Shown: positions 48,601-62,395 of the stretch, piece by piece
Position numbering within the stretch: position 1 is the first letter of the stretch
Layout: every line of letters begins with the position of its first letter
Origin: Clavelina lepadiformis
Taxonomy: Eukaryota > Chordata > Ascidiacea > Aplousobranchia > Clavelinidae
NCBI RefSeq assembly: GCF_947623445.1
Contig: NC_135242.1
Coordinates: 15,934,001-15,998,000 of the forward strand
DNA: 64,000 bases
Direction of reading: 5' to 3'
Position numbers and translations under genes: made by a program
Notes under the pieces: model-generated
Databases searched by the model: none
Told to the model about the DNA's origin: nothing
Seen by the model: the letters and a program-made list of their open reading frames with translations, nothing else

Positions 48601-51600
48601 ATTGAAAAAAATACGAAATCGTCTAAAAGTGGTTCCCTGAAGTTTTGCATATCAATATCTGAACAGTTTTGAACAATGTAAAAAAGTTTTACTTCATGGT
48701 TGTTGACAACAAAGTTGCATTGCTTTTGTTGCAGGTACGCTGTCTTGCTTATATCAATTCCATCCTCACCGTACAAAAACTGCACCACACCACCGTCACT
48801 ATCTCGCACTGTCATATCATAAGCAAGCATCAGGCCTTCAAGATGTTTTATAAGACACCTGGAAAAAGTCGGTTTAGGTTTAATTCAAGACGATAAAATA
48901 AACATAAAATATCAGTAACGTTTCGTGACAATTCCGACCGACCTTTGCAAATAACCAGATCGACTCGTCTTAACAGCAGTGTCCACTAAACCTTCTCTTC
49001 CTGCCATGCAATGGTAAAAATATTCTTGCGGCCGAATACCAGTAAGAAACCTAAAAATACGGATCTATTTGCACCAAAATTACTGTTACTTAAAGCTTCA
49101 AGTAGCTTTTATAAAACTAAGAGTAAATTTCACATGATTCAGCCAAATCTCCAACGCTTCACATGTCATACCACAAGGAATCAAATACCTTTGAGAAATA
49201 AATCCGCCAGCACGAAGCGTGGTGTCATAAGGCATGAAGCTGGGAGCAGAGCGGCCAGACGGCATGAGAGGCGGCCGACGACCTTCCAATTCGATTTGAC
49301 CAAGTAAACATGAAATTTGCATGCAGTTAACTGCTCCACCCTTTGCCCCGGCTACAAAAATAAAATTCCAAAAGGATTTGTAAAACATCAGATCTTGGAA
49401 AGCAACACTTAAATCTCAAAGTGAGCAGGGATTGCAACGACCAAAGCACGCCACTTACATATCACCATGAGTTGCAAGTTATTGTTGGGGAACGTCATGA
49501 GCAAGCCATTTCCTGTGCACTGCTTGGCAATCTGGTCATTGACGGCATTGCTTACTTTCTTCATTGCATGATCTACTGCTGCCATCCTATCCTCACCTTG
49601 CTTTGTGGCAATTGTTGTCGCTACGTGGGCATCCCATAACGCGTCCATGACAACTGGGAAAAATGATGAACTTAACAGTGTAACAGTAATTTAAATATTT
49701 GGAAGTCTAAGGCCATATCCGTACAAATCAATGAATTTTACGAGAAACTATTGTAACGAAACAATTACCTTTAGGCCAAGATATTTTGTTCTATCATAGC
49801 AGGAGACATTATTGATGCTTTGATCATATTGTACATGCTAGTTATTGTACATGGTAGCTATTTCGGCTACTTTCACTAACCGTTCAAAACCCTACAAATT
49901 GAAATTTACCTTCATGATTGTGCTTTTGTTTTACATTCAATGTTTTAGCAACAGTGGCCACGCCGTCGTTTTTTGTTTGATCAATTACGACAAACCGGCC
50001 TTCATCTGCGGTTGGTGTAACAAGGATGTCTTTCACACCTACCAATGATTCAGCAACAAGTACAGAAAATGAAGTTTTGTCGAAACAAAAATACCATCAG
50101 ACAGTTGGCCAAAACTTTTTTCCTGGGTATATGATATTCCATATTCATATCTCCCAGGTTGATATTGTAATCACACGTTTTAAATGGTAGAAGTTTTGAA
50201 GTGTGTAAACTAGGTTATAATAGAATTAGCAATTGAAAATTAACATACCTAGAGTAAAGCCTTTATAATACTGAAGGTAAGCAGTAAAAAGTCTTGCAAG
50301 GCAGGTTAAAAGTTGACCGCTAATTTCTCCACCATACAATTCATACATTGCATGAACTAAACCAAACTCAGTTGCACCATAATGACCTTTATCTAGTATA
50401 CCACAGAGTAGCTCTGCACCTCTGATAATAACCTACAAAGCAAAGAAATATTGTAAGATGCCAGAATAAAGGTTGAGTATCATTTACCTTTTCCATCTCC
50501 ATTAGGAATGGGTCGATACGAACCTAAACCCGAATAGATTTGCCGAATATCGCCTGTCTGGAAGATTTGGGCAAACACGAATACTAACAATGGCGTACCC
50601 GAATACAAAATTACTTATAAATTTACTGACTTTGGTAAGAAATGATGATCTAGTTTCCTGGCAAAACTAAAGTAGATTCAGCAGTACTTACAATGAAGGT
50701 CACTTTTCTAATAATTTTCTTTTTACAATCGCATTTTAAACATTGTTTTTTGAAACAAAGCAATTTGTTTGGCGAATATGTCATGTTACAAGTGAGATTT
50801 GGCAACTTTTGAATGAGATATTACCGTTTTGTTCTGATACGAATAGATTAAGAATTCGTTCCAGTCAACCTAGATAATATTCGGGTTTGTGCAAACCCTC
50901 ACGACACACCCCTTATATCCATATACACCAGATATTATCTTACTTGTGATTCACACATATCTCCAGGTTCTATATAACTGATCACAGGCATTTTGGAAGG
51001 AAACTTTTGCCAGTTCTTGGCTCCTATCTTTGCTTTTCCTGTGAGATTGATGCGTTGCATTCCATGAGGAATGATATTAATCAACAAAGTGCTGATTACC
51101 TGTAACAATGTATATCAAAAACTTAACCAGCCTGGGTGCATGTTATTTTACAATTACAAAAAGAATGTTTACCTGCTTTCCAGACCATAACATTTGAGGT
51201 TTCAAAAGAGTTGGTTTCATCAACTTGATCTTAAATGGTAGATGCATCAATGCATTATACAAAAGCAGCTGATACTCTTCCTGGTTGAAAAATCTGAGAC
51301 AAAAAATGTAAATCTTGAGTAAAAAGACTTTTTAACCTTGCAAAATAAGTCAAACAAAGATACATTGTTTAACTAACTGTCTTACCACACAAAACAGAAG
51401 AGCAACTTTCTGTTACATGAAATAGTTAATATAATTTAGTGTAAACATAATGATTTTAACACACATGTTAGGCAAGATAATACAAAAAGCATAAAAAGGA
51501 CAAAACTTGAATTTCCTAACGATAACTAACTAAACAAAAATAACAAAACTTTATATCAGATATAAGGCCATACCTGCCTCTCATGCAAATATTCACACCA

Positions 51601-54600
51601 GCAACCATGTGATCCTGAATCAAACAACTGAGTGGTTTGCCATCTTTGCCACTCAAATACTGCTTGTCAGTCAACATAAGCTGAAATGCTTCTGATTTAC
51701 ATAGTTCTGTCTGAGGAAAATGTGCATTCATTTCATCACCTGCGCAAAACATATGACTGGTATCACCAAAGTAGTACTAATTTTAGCAACCAAAGTGATC
51801 ATATAAAATTTTTTTCTTGCTTAAGTATTATTATTAAAGTTTTCAGAAAGTTCCAACTTCACATAATAACTTCAATGTAACTAGGGATGTGCTGAGAGAA
51901 AAATTATAAGGTTCATATGAACATGTATATGTTGAAGGTCAACATGAACTAATCCTAAATCTATTCGTATCAGCACTAAATGATATTAAAATTTCATCGA
52001 TAAGTTGCCCAATTTGACTCTTAATGTTACACAATCGCTAAAATATTTGCATTTTTACAAAAAAATAAATCAGATTTTCATTTTTCACCGAATTCAGCAA
52101 ATTTGGTACTGTTTTATTCAGGTTCACCATTGTCACTATTCGCATTCATCTGGACTGTCCATACCAGCACTATTTGAAAAATTTATTTGGATTTGGTGTC
52201 AGCCCATCCATAAATACAACCCTAATGTTCTGCTTAAACTAGTAGTTACCCAAAGTGTTTGTATATGTCTTCTACCAACCTAGTTTTTCACCGAAATTGT
52301 AGCACAGATACAATTACCGATATACTTTACTCAAATGCTTGAAAATAAATTACAGTACTTGTTAACTTTAGTTATTAACACTAACAGTAAGATGAAATAA
52401 AAAAATTCCTGTTTTAGCAGTAAAGATATACTCACCATCAAAATCAGCATTGTAAGATTTGCAGTTGGCATAGTGTAGCCTCAAAGTCTTTTCACCTGGC
52501 AATACTCGTACCTTGTGTGCCATTATTGAACCTTTGTGCAGAGTAGGTTGTCGATTCAGCAACATAATGTCACCAGACTATTCGTATATCAATGAATTTT
52601 TTCAATAAAAACGATCAAAATAAAATTAAGTACAAAGCAAACCACCAAAAACAATACAAAAGTAATCCTTCTAGTAATTTGTGAGGAACCTAGCACGAGA
52701 CAATATTAACATCCTGTAATAAATTTATCCATATCACGCATAAAGCAAAACTATTACAGATAAAACTATTTCAACATTTTATTATTTTGCTTTAATTCCG
52801 CTTTTAATGCAACAATTCACATAATTCCTGGACAATAAAACTCTTACTTGTATATGTCGCATGACAATCTTTGGCTCGGTGAGTCCATGTCTCTTTTTAT
52901 CATCAGAAGCTATTAGTTGTTTAGCTACAGCCTCACGTTGGCTTTGATCTGTGGCACTTAACAAAGTTGTTCTTCCTTCTGATACGACATGCGTTGCACC
53001 TGGGTGGACCTGAGCAACACATTTGCCAACATAACTTTTAATTTCACAAGTATTTGAAAGAATTAGCATTTTCTTCAAACAAAGGCACACAATACCTTTG
53101 GCCCATTTATTACTGCTTTTCTCAATTCTTTCACATTCCAGGATGTCACTGGAGTAGGATATGTGAGCTTACTGGCAAATACAAGAGGAATTCCAATTTC
53201 ATTAGTAGCAATATATGGATCGGGGGAGATGACTGATCTTGCAGCATAATTTACTCTCTTCCCCATCATGTGCTTCCGGAACAGTCCTTCAACCAGTTTT
53301 CAAACGGATAAAATCATTTACACAAGATAATATTAAAAATATAACAACCACGTGAAGTAGATTAAGTTTAATTTCTTTAACGTCAAACAGTTTATTGCCA
53401 GAAACAACATTGACAAAATCAATCTGCTAATCTACAAAGCAAAACGCTACACTAACTGTAATACATAATACATAGGCAGCATAAGCTCGGGCTATGGAAA
53501 AACAAATAGTAAATGGACATAAAATAAAACAGGGAAAATGTAAATTTTACCATCCTTCTTTTCCAGTAGTTGCTTTATGCCTGGCGTTTTATCAGCGCCA
53601 GCCACTGTGAGCCTATCCAGATCGGAATCAAAGAGAGAGTTAACATGTTGCTGAAGACGATGCCATGCATTTTCCAACTTTTCCATAAGAGTCTTACCAG
53701 GCAAACTGGACAGCAGATCCATGTTCTTATTGGCCATCTTGCAAAAAATACAAGCAATTTAAATGCACACAAGTTATCTGAAAAGATCATGCTTCACAAT
53801 GTGATCCAAACTAACCTTAACTTTCTCTGTTGCAGGAAATGCTTCCTCCACTTCATTTGATACCTCTTTTCTGTTTAACTTCTTCATGAGAGCACGCAAG
53901 ATCACACAGTCCATCATTACCTATAGCAGTCAAAATAATCAAGAATTAAATTGACATCAAAGTGTGATGTGATAAACGTTACAAGAATGTTTTGATAAAT
54001 TTGCATTTCGTGCAATATATCACCATTCAACATCAAAGTCAAAACTAAACTTCAAAAAATTGATACTAGTTCAAATTAGCGCTAACAAAATTTTTTATGC
54101 TGACAATATTTTTCAAATTATGACTTTAACTAAGTTATGTAACAAAAGTAGAATAACTGCGCACAATATAACGCTAAATCAGTAAAAAAAACTATGTTAC
54201 TAACTTTAGAATATGAAGTAGTTTGGGGACTTTCAAAATGTCTGTCATTTACACATCCAATAGGACGAAATCTAGTAAAGTAAAGCAAAAATCAAAGGCC
54301 GTGTCAAACCATTAGTTTTAAAAACTAAATTTTGCAATGAGTGGTTGCGACTTGAGACCTATTCAAAAATTCATATGTAACAAATGATTTTATCCGACCT
54401 TTCCAAATACCATTAAAAGACGAAGAAGTACCAAAATGCCTATGAATAAATTGCATAGGTTGCCCTGTACACTGAACATCCAACTAATAGAACTAAGAGG
54501 ACTTAGTTATCTATGTCTGACCTAATAGCCTGTATACAGGTCAACCTAAGAAACTTATTCTTTACTCATAGACATCTTAGTTACTCTAGCGATATTTAAA

Positions 54601-57600
54601 GAGATCTGATTCTAACAATGCACAGAAGTTAAGCTTGATCGAAGTATTATTGTACAGGATAAAGTGTAGTCACACATATTTAAGTTAAACAGTGAAAAAC
54701 ACAAGAAAATTCAAACCTAGAAGGAGGCACAGGCAACACTCGAAGAAAAAATACATCAACTGCATTTGTAAAACCTGAAGGTTCTGGCACATCTACACAA
54801 TAAACATTCAATGAATTCAGATTAACAAAAAACAACCCATTATTTTAATAAATTTCTGCTGGTTAACAGGTTATAAATTAAGTTTCGATTCCTTGGATTT
54901 CGACAAACCAAACCAAACCTGTATCAAACTCATCATGCTTTCCTGCAGCATCAGCCATGGCAACAAATATCCGTGACAAAACTTCCTTCTCATTTTCCCA
55001 TAACGCAGCGATGTGATCACGAACACTAGATGGAGTCATGTATGATTGTGTTGCTTCTTGCACTGAATTGGGAAAAAAACAGAAATATTGTCAATATTTA
55101 CCAATATTGTCAATTATTGTCAATATTGTCAAAGTTACCTTTATCTTTTTTGTCTTGAACATCCATGACATATATCTTGCTGTTATGTTCAGTTCTCACA
55201 TTTACCACTGACCCTCTACAAAATCATAACTTTTTTTAAATGAGCAAAATAACATTAACTTTAAAAAACATCTTACATAACTTTCAAAAAGCCACAGCAT
55301 TTAAATTGCGAACTTTTATTTTAAAGAAATTGCATAAAAAACCATAGCACCAAATGCACAAAATAACAAGATCAAAGTGACGCCTAACGCTTACAACGTA
55401 GCAACTAATTTAACATTTTGAGTAAAACATAACAATAAATTAATGATATTATCAAGATACATAAAAATGTAGAAAACAACCATTGAGCTCAAACGAGATA
55501 CATTGTCTCTACTTAAAAGTTTACTTACCCACAATGTGGACACCGAGAAACATTTTTTGCCAGCAAGTGCACAAATTCACAAACTAGCTGAAGATGAAGT
55601 TCGGATGCATTTCGGGACCAACCATTGTTATCTTTGTTTTCTTCTTCTGCATATTAACAATGTCAGCTTTAACATATAAAGCTATATTTTAAGCAAGACC
55701 ATAATATACGGTCTTTGGGAATGGAAGGATAAGCGATCCAAAGCAATTGAGTGTCTACTACACAGACATTCATCAAATTTGTCAAGTTGATAAATAAAAA
55801 CAATACCGAAAAAAGCTGAGATAATGCACAAACATTGCTTGGGTTGGCAATGGCTGGAACTTTTAGCAATAAATAGCTAGTTCGCTAACTTTGATATATT
55901 GCTAATTGAAACTTGGAAAATTCTAAATTTTACGATATGTGGTGTTATTTATTGCATAAGCAAGCAATACGTTGTGGGGTGTTAGAAGTTACAAACCTTT
56001 TTCAATAAATGAAGATCTGTTGCTCTTCATTTTGCTATAGTGCTTGGTAAGTACCTCCTGCAAATGATCTTGTACTTCTTGAAGAGTAACAGTCTCTTCC
56101 TGCTTGTCATATACACTCACACCTTTTACCTAAAGCAGAGCAGAAACCGAACTGTATAAACAGGTGAAATGCCAATACAACAAGATGTTTACACTTCTGA
56201 TCACAAAAAAATATGTACTTCATTCTCAGCTTCTTTCAGTGCATAAACTGTTTGAACCAGGCCATTTTCTAGTGCCTCCAGCTGGACCGCAAACAAAAGC
56301 AATTTTTGTCTGGGTATGAGAAGTTTTTGACACTTCAAGCAAGATCCACGCAGCAAGTAGAAAAGAGTCTATGCAAAATTTAAATATTTTGTTAGATATC
56401 ACTATTAGCTTAATATGTGGCAACTACAGTGCCTACTATAAATAATGCTGAAAATCAATGCAATCACAGCTTTACTGAATCATAAACTAAGCAGTATGCA
56501 AAGATATTTACAAAAAGTATGGTCAAATGCAATTAATAACAAAAAGGAATGCATCATTTAGATTAAAAAGAAACAATTAAGCACATTAAACAATACAGCA
56601 TCATTAACCCAAAGTTGTAGGGATTGATTTTAAAATTATTTGAAGTTATCCAAAATTGGTAATTTTCATGAAAAATACATAACTGAAAGAAAATGAATAA
56701 ATGTTTATCAATTAATTAACACCAGTTTTCCATGTAGATGCTTTTTGAGAAAAAGAATAAATCTAATTAGACTTTCAAGCAGTATCATGATGCACTCATA
56801 CAGTTTGATAAAGGCATTAAACATAACACAGGTAGTGTTTGCCCCTACAGGCATTTGGTCTTAGTACCAATGGTCTTATCTGGACTAGGCTACTAGGTTA
56901 TCAGAAAATATCACAACCTTCCTAGAGTCAGTGCACTGATCTGCTTCATGCTAGTATAGTTGCTGTTATTGTTCACATTGTACTTGTTTCTTTCTGGTTT
57001 TGTGTATAACTTTACAACTTTTTTATTACAGGGTCGTGGCAGCCTTGGTTTGAAAAATAGCTGTTTGTCTTTAAAACTCACATTCTTTTAACATTTCTTG
57101 GTGGCCGCCAAGATAAAATATTAAAAATCACTGAACAACCTTTCTGTACTCTAATCAAAGTCAGAAGAAAGTATTAGAAATAAAAAGTAATGTAAGATAA
57201 CACAAAGAAAAAAAAATTCCAATGTACAATTAAGAAAAATGTTTCTGCAAAAATAGTTTACATACAAAACTATATAACATAAGGATACAGTATAACTTAA
57301 ATTATTTAAACCTTGAAAAATAAAGGGTGATAGATTGGAAGTGGAAGTTCGATGTGGCCCATGTGTCCAGGACATTGCACAGAACCTTGATCACAAGTAG
57401 AACATGCTTCATCCCTTGAGGATGCCCCATAAGCAGCATCGTACAAGCCACCCTCTGTGGGATTCAGAAGTGCATCAAGACTGTGTGGATTGGTTACTTT
57501 CTTAACACTCAATTTTCTAAATAGAAAACGAGTGGTTATATTTTTGTCTAATGCTGATTTATTTTGACGTAAGCACTGGATGATACAACAGAATAATGAT

Positions 57601-58163
57601 ACGATATCTTAAGTACAAACTAAGGGTGCAACAAGCCGTGTTTTTTGGATTTAGTCCAAAGCCAAATTTTTTGGAAAACAAACGGAATTATGGAGGTCGA
57701 ATCATGCAATCTAGTATTGCAAGTATTCGTATCGAAAAGAACAAAACAATGTCCATACACCATTGTGTATATAATTAGGGAAATACAGTAGTTGAACTAA
57801 AGTACACTTAGTTGCAACCCAAAACAAGAAAAACCCAAGAAAATGATACAATTATACTTCATGTTACGTGTTGCTATAGTTTGCTGTTGTTATAGTTATC
57901 TTGCAATGAAGGAAATTTGAAGCAGGTTTTTTATGTGTTCTAAATATTTGGTTTTTGGCCGAATACCAAATTTGGACATTTTTACATACTACGTTCATAT
58001 ATTGATATTAAAAAATTTGTTAATATATTTCATGGTAAGGTACTTATTGTCTAAATACAGAACTGTAATAAAGGTTACTAACAAACCTTATTTCATCTCC
58101 ATTAAAACATGTGAATTTTATGGTTGATATGCTTTTCCTGGGAGTCCCCAAATGGCGCAACAT
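45609..58163 (-). CDS. POLR1A: DNA-directed RNA polymerase I subunit RPA1
   Basis: Largest catalytic subunit of nucleolar RNA polymerase I, making pre-rRNA. 35 exons from 58087-58163 ([10 protein letters not shown], ending GDEI) through 57312-57516 and 56219-56368 down to 45787-45951 and 45609-45718; ~1755 residues against 1720 in human. Seen in order: clamp zinc motif [17 protein letters not shown] (exon 2), CPHCG (exon 5), [15 protein letters not shown] (exon 12), [10 protein letters not shown] (exon 14), the catalytic [15 protein letters not shown] triad of Asp split between exons 14 and 15, [18 protein letters not shown], bridge-helix region [38 protein letters not shown] (exon 26), an acidic insertion (exons 28-30), and the C-terminal [17 protein letters not shown] ... 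[10 protein letters not shown]. Odd: exon 9 (54205-54273) is two bases too long for its frame. Convergent with R3; stop codons 282 bp apart. Confidence 0.95.
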
Positions 58164-59330
58164 TTTAATAGTGCACTTCTACATAATCTCACTGCAAAGT
58201 ATAATGAGTTGAATTGACAATACAAAAAAAGAGATGTATGAATAATAGATAAACAGTTATATACTATCACTAAAGCTAACTCCCAAGTATCCTGTAGCTA
58301 TGTATCATATATATTGACAAAAAAAATAAAATGAAAGCAAATCACTTTAGCGTATTCAACTTATTAGTTCACATCAAGTTAATATACACAGTGAAACTAC
58401 AAAACTTATTAAGAAAAGCTAAACAAAACAAACCCTTGAAATGTGATACATTTTTACAGGTTTGATACATTTTATGCAAAATTAGAGTTGTTCAAAATGT
58501 CAAATAGAAAACAGATTTTGAACCTTACTTTCAAGAGCTCTATCTACCATTTCATTTCATATGTTTTAATAAACTTTACACTACTAAAAACGTAAAACGT
58601 AAATCGTTATACTACCTTCTAACTGCTTTAAACACTTTTAAAATCTGAAACTGTTAATCGCGGAACTCTCGAAGAAACTCTCGATATATGTATTGATTTT
58701 GTCGATATTACGAATCAAAATATACGTTTATCCTTTTTATTTTTCTGAGACCTCGATGAGAAATGATAAAAAATAAGGAATTGTCGCTGCACATGTCTTT
58801 TGCAGTATGCATATACCAAACTAAACTTTGAACGCAAACACACACTCAAACAATGACTAAAAGACAGTCTTCTGTGCATGCTTGCAGTCACAGATGCAAT
58901 TAATAATTACTTATGATTTAGAAATTCTTACTTCATATTTCTGTGATCTATACCAAATTTTTAGTTTATGAGTATTATGGTCATATTCTGGATACTGGAG
59001 GGGCGTTGTTAGTGAAACACAATGCTATACAGTGCAATTTTAATGGCCGTGATACTGGAATGGTTGTTAACCGAAATTCACTGTAATTGAATCATCTCTA
59101 CTTCCTCACTGCCTTAAACAGTTAATAATGCTGCCGTTTAAATATTATCATGATGTTTACTGTTATTTATTTGGTACCAATAGGCCTATATGTTGTCTGG
59201 TGATAATCCTTCCATTATTTTTTAGCATTTCTGGTAAAGACAATGTCAGTTTCACTTCGGCATTGGATAGTAAAGATATTGCTCAGGTGAGTAGCATATG
59301 AAGTTTTTTAAGCGATAAAAAAGTTTGAAA
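58164..59330. other. Upstream of POLR1A; one possible orphan exon
   Basis: No complete gene. The stretch 59228-59288 (+) has a T-rich ttttttag acceptor and a CAG|gtgagt donor. One frame reads SISGKDNVSFTSALDSKDIA. No partner exon was found on either side, so it stays a suggestion. Confidence 0.3.
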
Positions 59331-59650
59331 TATGTTGCCGAGTTCTTATTTTAGAGCAGTTTGAATCCTACACACTAGACTTGTTCAGGATAATGTTTAC
59401 TTATGTGCCCATGGAAGCATATGATGTAAAATTAAAGTAATAATTCGGTCTGTATTTACTTCTAGTTGATTATTTTAAACTTTACTTGACATGCAAAAAA
59501 ATTAGCCTATGTAACACACCGCAGGTAACACACAAAATCTTACGCATTTTACGTTGCATGCTTTGCTGACCACGTATATCTAGACGTCATATCGAACAAG
59601 TCCAATGTGTAGGATTCAAACCACTGTAAATTAAGAACTAGGCAACATAT
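59331..59650. mobile_element. MITE with ~50-bp inverted repeats
   Basis: The left arm from atgttgccgagttcttattt through tttgaatcctacacactaga to cttgttc pairs with the right arm gaacaagtccaatgtgtagg through attcaaaccactgtaaatta to agaactaggcaacat. About 52 bp per arm with few mismatches and a ~215-bp noncoding centre. Superfamily not determined. Confidence 0.75.
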
Positions 59651-60546
59651 ATTTTCAATTTTTTTATCACATAAAGTAATTTAGGGTCTAGTGCATAAGT
59701 GCACAACCACAGGATGCCTTTGTATACTGTTACTACTAAAATTGTGACGTCATCTGGTTGTGTACTTCGGCACTTGACGAAGACTGGGATATAGGGCCTT
59801 TCCGCCTTAGATCTATGGTGGAAAACTAAATGGAGTTTTGACGCCGGTGGATTTTCGATTATATACATTTTTCATGTACATACATATTTTTAAGTAGAGA
59901 AAATTTTTAAATAAACTTTTTGATATAATATTCTTGTTGGCTTGAACCATTTTGACTGCTGGCGTAAATCTTTGGCGGATGAAGTTTGCCGATTCCACTC
60001 TGGCACCAGACCTAAGCAAACATACTTTGAAGGAACTGTCTCCTTTCTTTCCTAAAATACAACTAGGCCTATGGGTTAAGGGTTGGGGAAGCACTTTTTC
60101 GGGGATAGAGAAAAAAACGCTTTTAGGCCTAGTTCTTTTACACTTATAATAGATGAAAGATACCGTAATCATACCATAAACGAAAGCAAAACCACCAAAA
60201 ATACCAGGCTACGTACTCAGCATATTGAAAAATAAACTACAACACAAATCGCCTGTTTAATTTTAAAGCAAGCAACTGAGACCGTAGAAAAATAGCCAAA
60301 CAGAACCTAAATGAAAACAGTAACCTAAATAAAAAGCGTACAATTTCACGTGGAAGGGACCATGGACGCTCAACAGCTGATCATAGTTACTGGACCGTAA
60401 TAACAGGCAAAAGCAAATGAAGCCATAGAAGCAGTATTACCACAAGGAAAGGGATAATTTATTTGTTAAAACCTTTTTCCTATTTTAAGGAAATCATTGA
60501 GTTTGAAAATACATAAATGGTCTTAAAGTTTAAATATATATATACA
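59651..60546. other. Intergenic, no gene seen
   Basis: About 900 bp. Open frames at 59813-60172 (-) and 59952-60149 (+) overlap each other and lack splice or family support. Confidence 0.45.
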
Positions 60547-62395
60547 CAGTGGTGGTTAGTAACGAAGTATTTCACTTAAGTAGTCTACTTAAGTAGGTTT
60601 CTTCTACTTTTCCTTCTTACGTAGTTTGTTAATGGGCACTTTTACTTTGACTTAGGTAGATTTTGGGTCATAGTAACGTACTTCAATAAAATTTCCTAGT
60701 GTTACCATACTTTCATCACCCAAAAGGAGGACACGTAATTCCACCAAACACTTGCACAGTAATCAGTGGCGTATTTAGCATTGCGTTGAGGAGAGAGAGA
60801 CTAACGCTTCTAAATGCAATAACTAAGTTACCCGTATCACTATAGCTTCATCAAAAAGGCTCGGAGCCCGAAAATTTTAAGTTTTTACGCCTCAAAATGG
60901 ATTGTATTTTTATATTTAAACGACAATAGCGGCAATTTATGGTGTACAATTTTAAAACGTCGTCTACGATGATTTTAGAACGCCGTTTACCCACTTAGTA
61001 TATGATTTTCAATTTGACAGCTGGCAAGCAGTAGCAAACAAAAACATATGATAAACAAAAAGTAATGAATACTTAAAAACGCCTACAGCCCAAAAAATTG
61101 GTTCGTGAAGGAGACCATGGCCCTCTCTAAATCCGCTATAGTGCATCTGCAACATTAATTGTCTGAAAAGCTCCAATAAAAATGGTATTGTAATTAAAAA
61201 AGGAACTTAGTTCTTGTTCTTTGTTGGCTGCATTACTAAAATCAAATTGTTAGAAAGAAGTTTTGATAAAATTTGGAATATCTTTGCAATAATACATGGA
61301 ACGTCGGATTAAATTTAGGAACTAATTAATTTCCAAGAGACGACGTGTGATCAAGGGACCAACGGACAACGGTCCCGCTGTAGCCGAGCCAACCTTTTAT
61401 TTTTTACTACAAGAAAAACTGGGAAAAGTACGTAGGCCTATGCAGATAAACAACGGTTGTTTGATTTCTGAAAATAATTTAGTTGAATTGCGATGATTGT
61501 AACTTCCAATAAAAAATCTTCAATTTTTCTTTTATCTATTTGTGTTTCTTATAGCCGCAGTGGTAATTTAAAAAAAATAAGGCATTTGTTCTGTTCTATC
61601 TTTCAAAACTAACGCATCGAACAAAAATCATTGTAACATTGTAACTCTTAGAAAACTCATTTGTAACAAAGCGTTTGTGACAACATAATGTAACGATTCC
61701 GATCATGCCATATGCTGGGACAGGAAATACATTGTCTTGGCGCCAACAGAGGTTTACACTTTCTGAATGCTTTTCTGGTTGGACATAAACAGCAATGCAT
61801 CTACATTTATAGGACAGGTGTTGCCAATTCGAACTAAAACGACAAGTAAAAAAGAAAGGCCTAATTGCCAAAAAGGAGAAAATTTTGGAATTTTAACTTG
61901 GCCTCGGAGGACAATGCAACTGTCATGAAAAAAGAGGACAAATCCACCAAAAGAAGGACGGATGGCAACACTAAGGTTTACCAAATACTGAAGTACAGAG
62001 GAGTCAGGTTTTTAGTTCGAAGATATTTTGCAGTAAATTTCACTAGCATCACAAAATGTTTATATACAGTCTACAACTTAATTTCCACGTATTTCAGGTA
62101 ACAATGCTCTGACGAAGGACAAAAGTGTGTCTGAAACTATTTAGCTTCATAAAATTATGCATTTCCCTGCAGTTGCATCGCTTTTAGCAAGTGCGTGGTA
62201 ATTTGTACTTTCATAATATTATGCTTTAGATCGATAACTATACTTCTTACTTGAGTATTTTAACACGATCCACGTTCTTCTTCATACTTGAGTAGTTTTG
62301 AACAGTAATACTTCTATTTGTAGTGGAGTAGATTTTTTTCGGGAGTAACAATACTTCTACTTAACTAATTTATGTGATTGCTTTGCCCACCACTG
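60547..62395 (+). mobile_element. hAT-like DNA transposon remnant
   Basis: Ends CAGTGGTGG (60547) and CCACCACTG (62387-62395) form an inverted pair. Both subtermini are rich in ACTTAAGTA/TACTTGAGTA units (60576-60600; 62250-62370), typical of a widespread group of hAT elements. Target sites tatataca and tgtataca match 7 of 8 if one base is gained at the right end. Inside, 61865-61985 reads KFWNFNLASEDNATVMKK then RRTDGNTK, resembling a BED zinc finger whose cysteines are lost. About 1.85 kb, inactive. Confidence 0.65.

Noticed and set aside
50505..50640. Possible repeat around gggtcgatacgaacctaaac
   Set aside because: Looks repeat-like but no second copy or inverted partner was found within the window.
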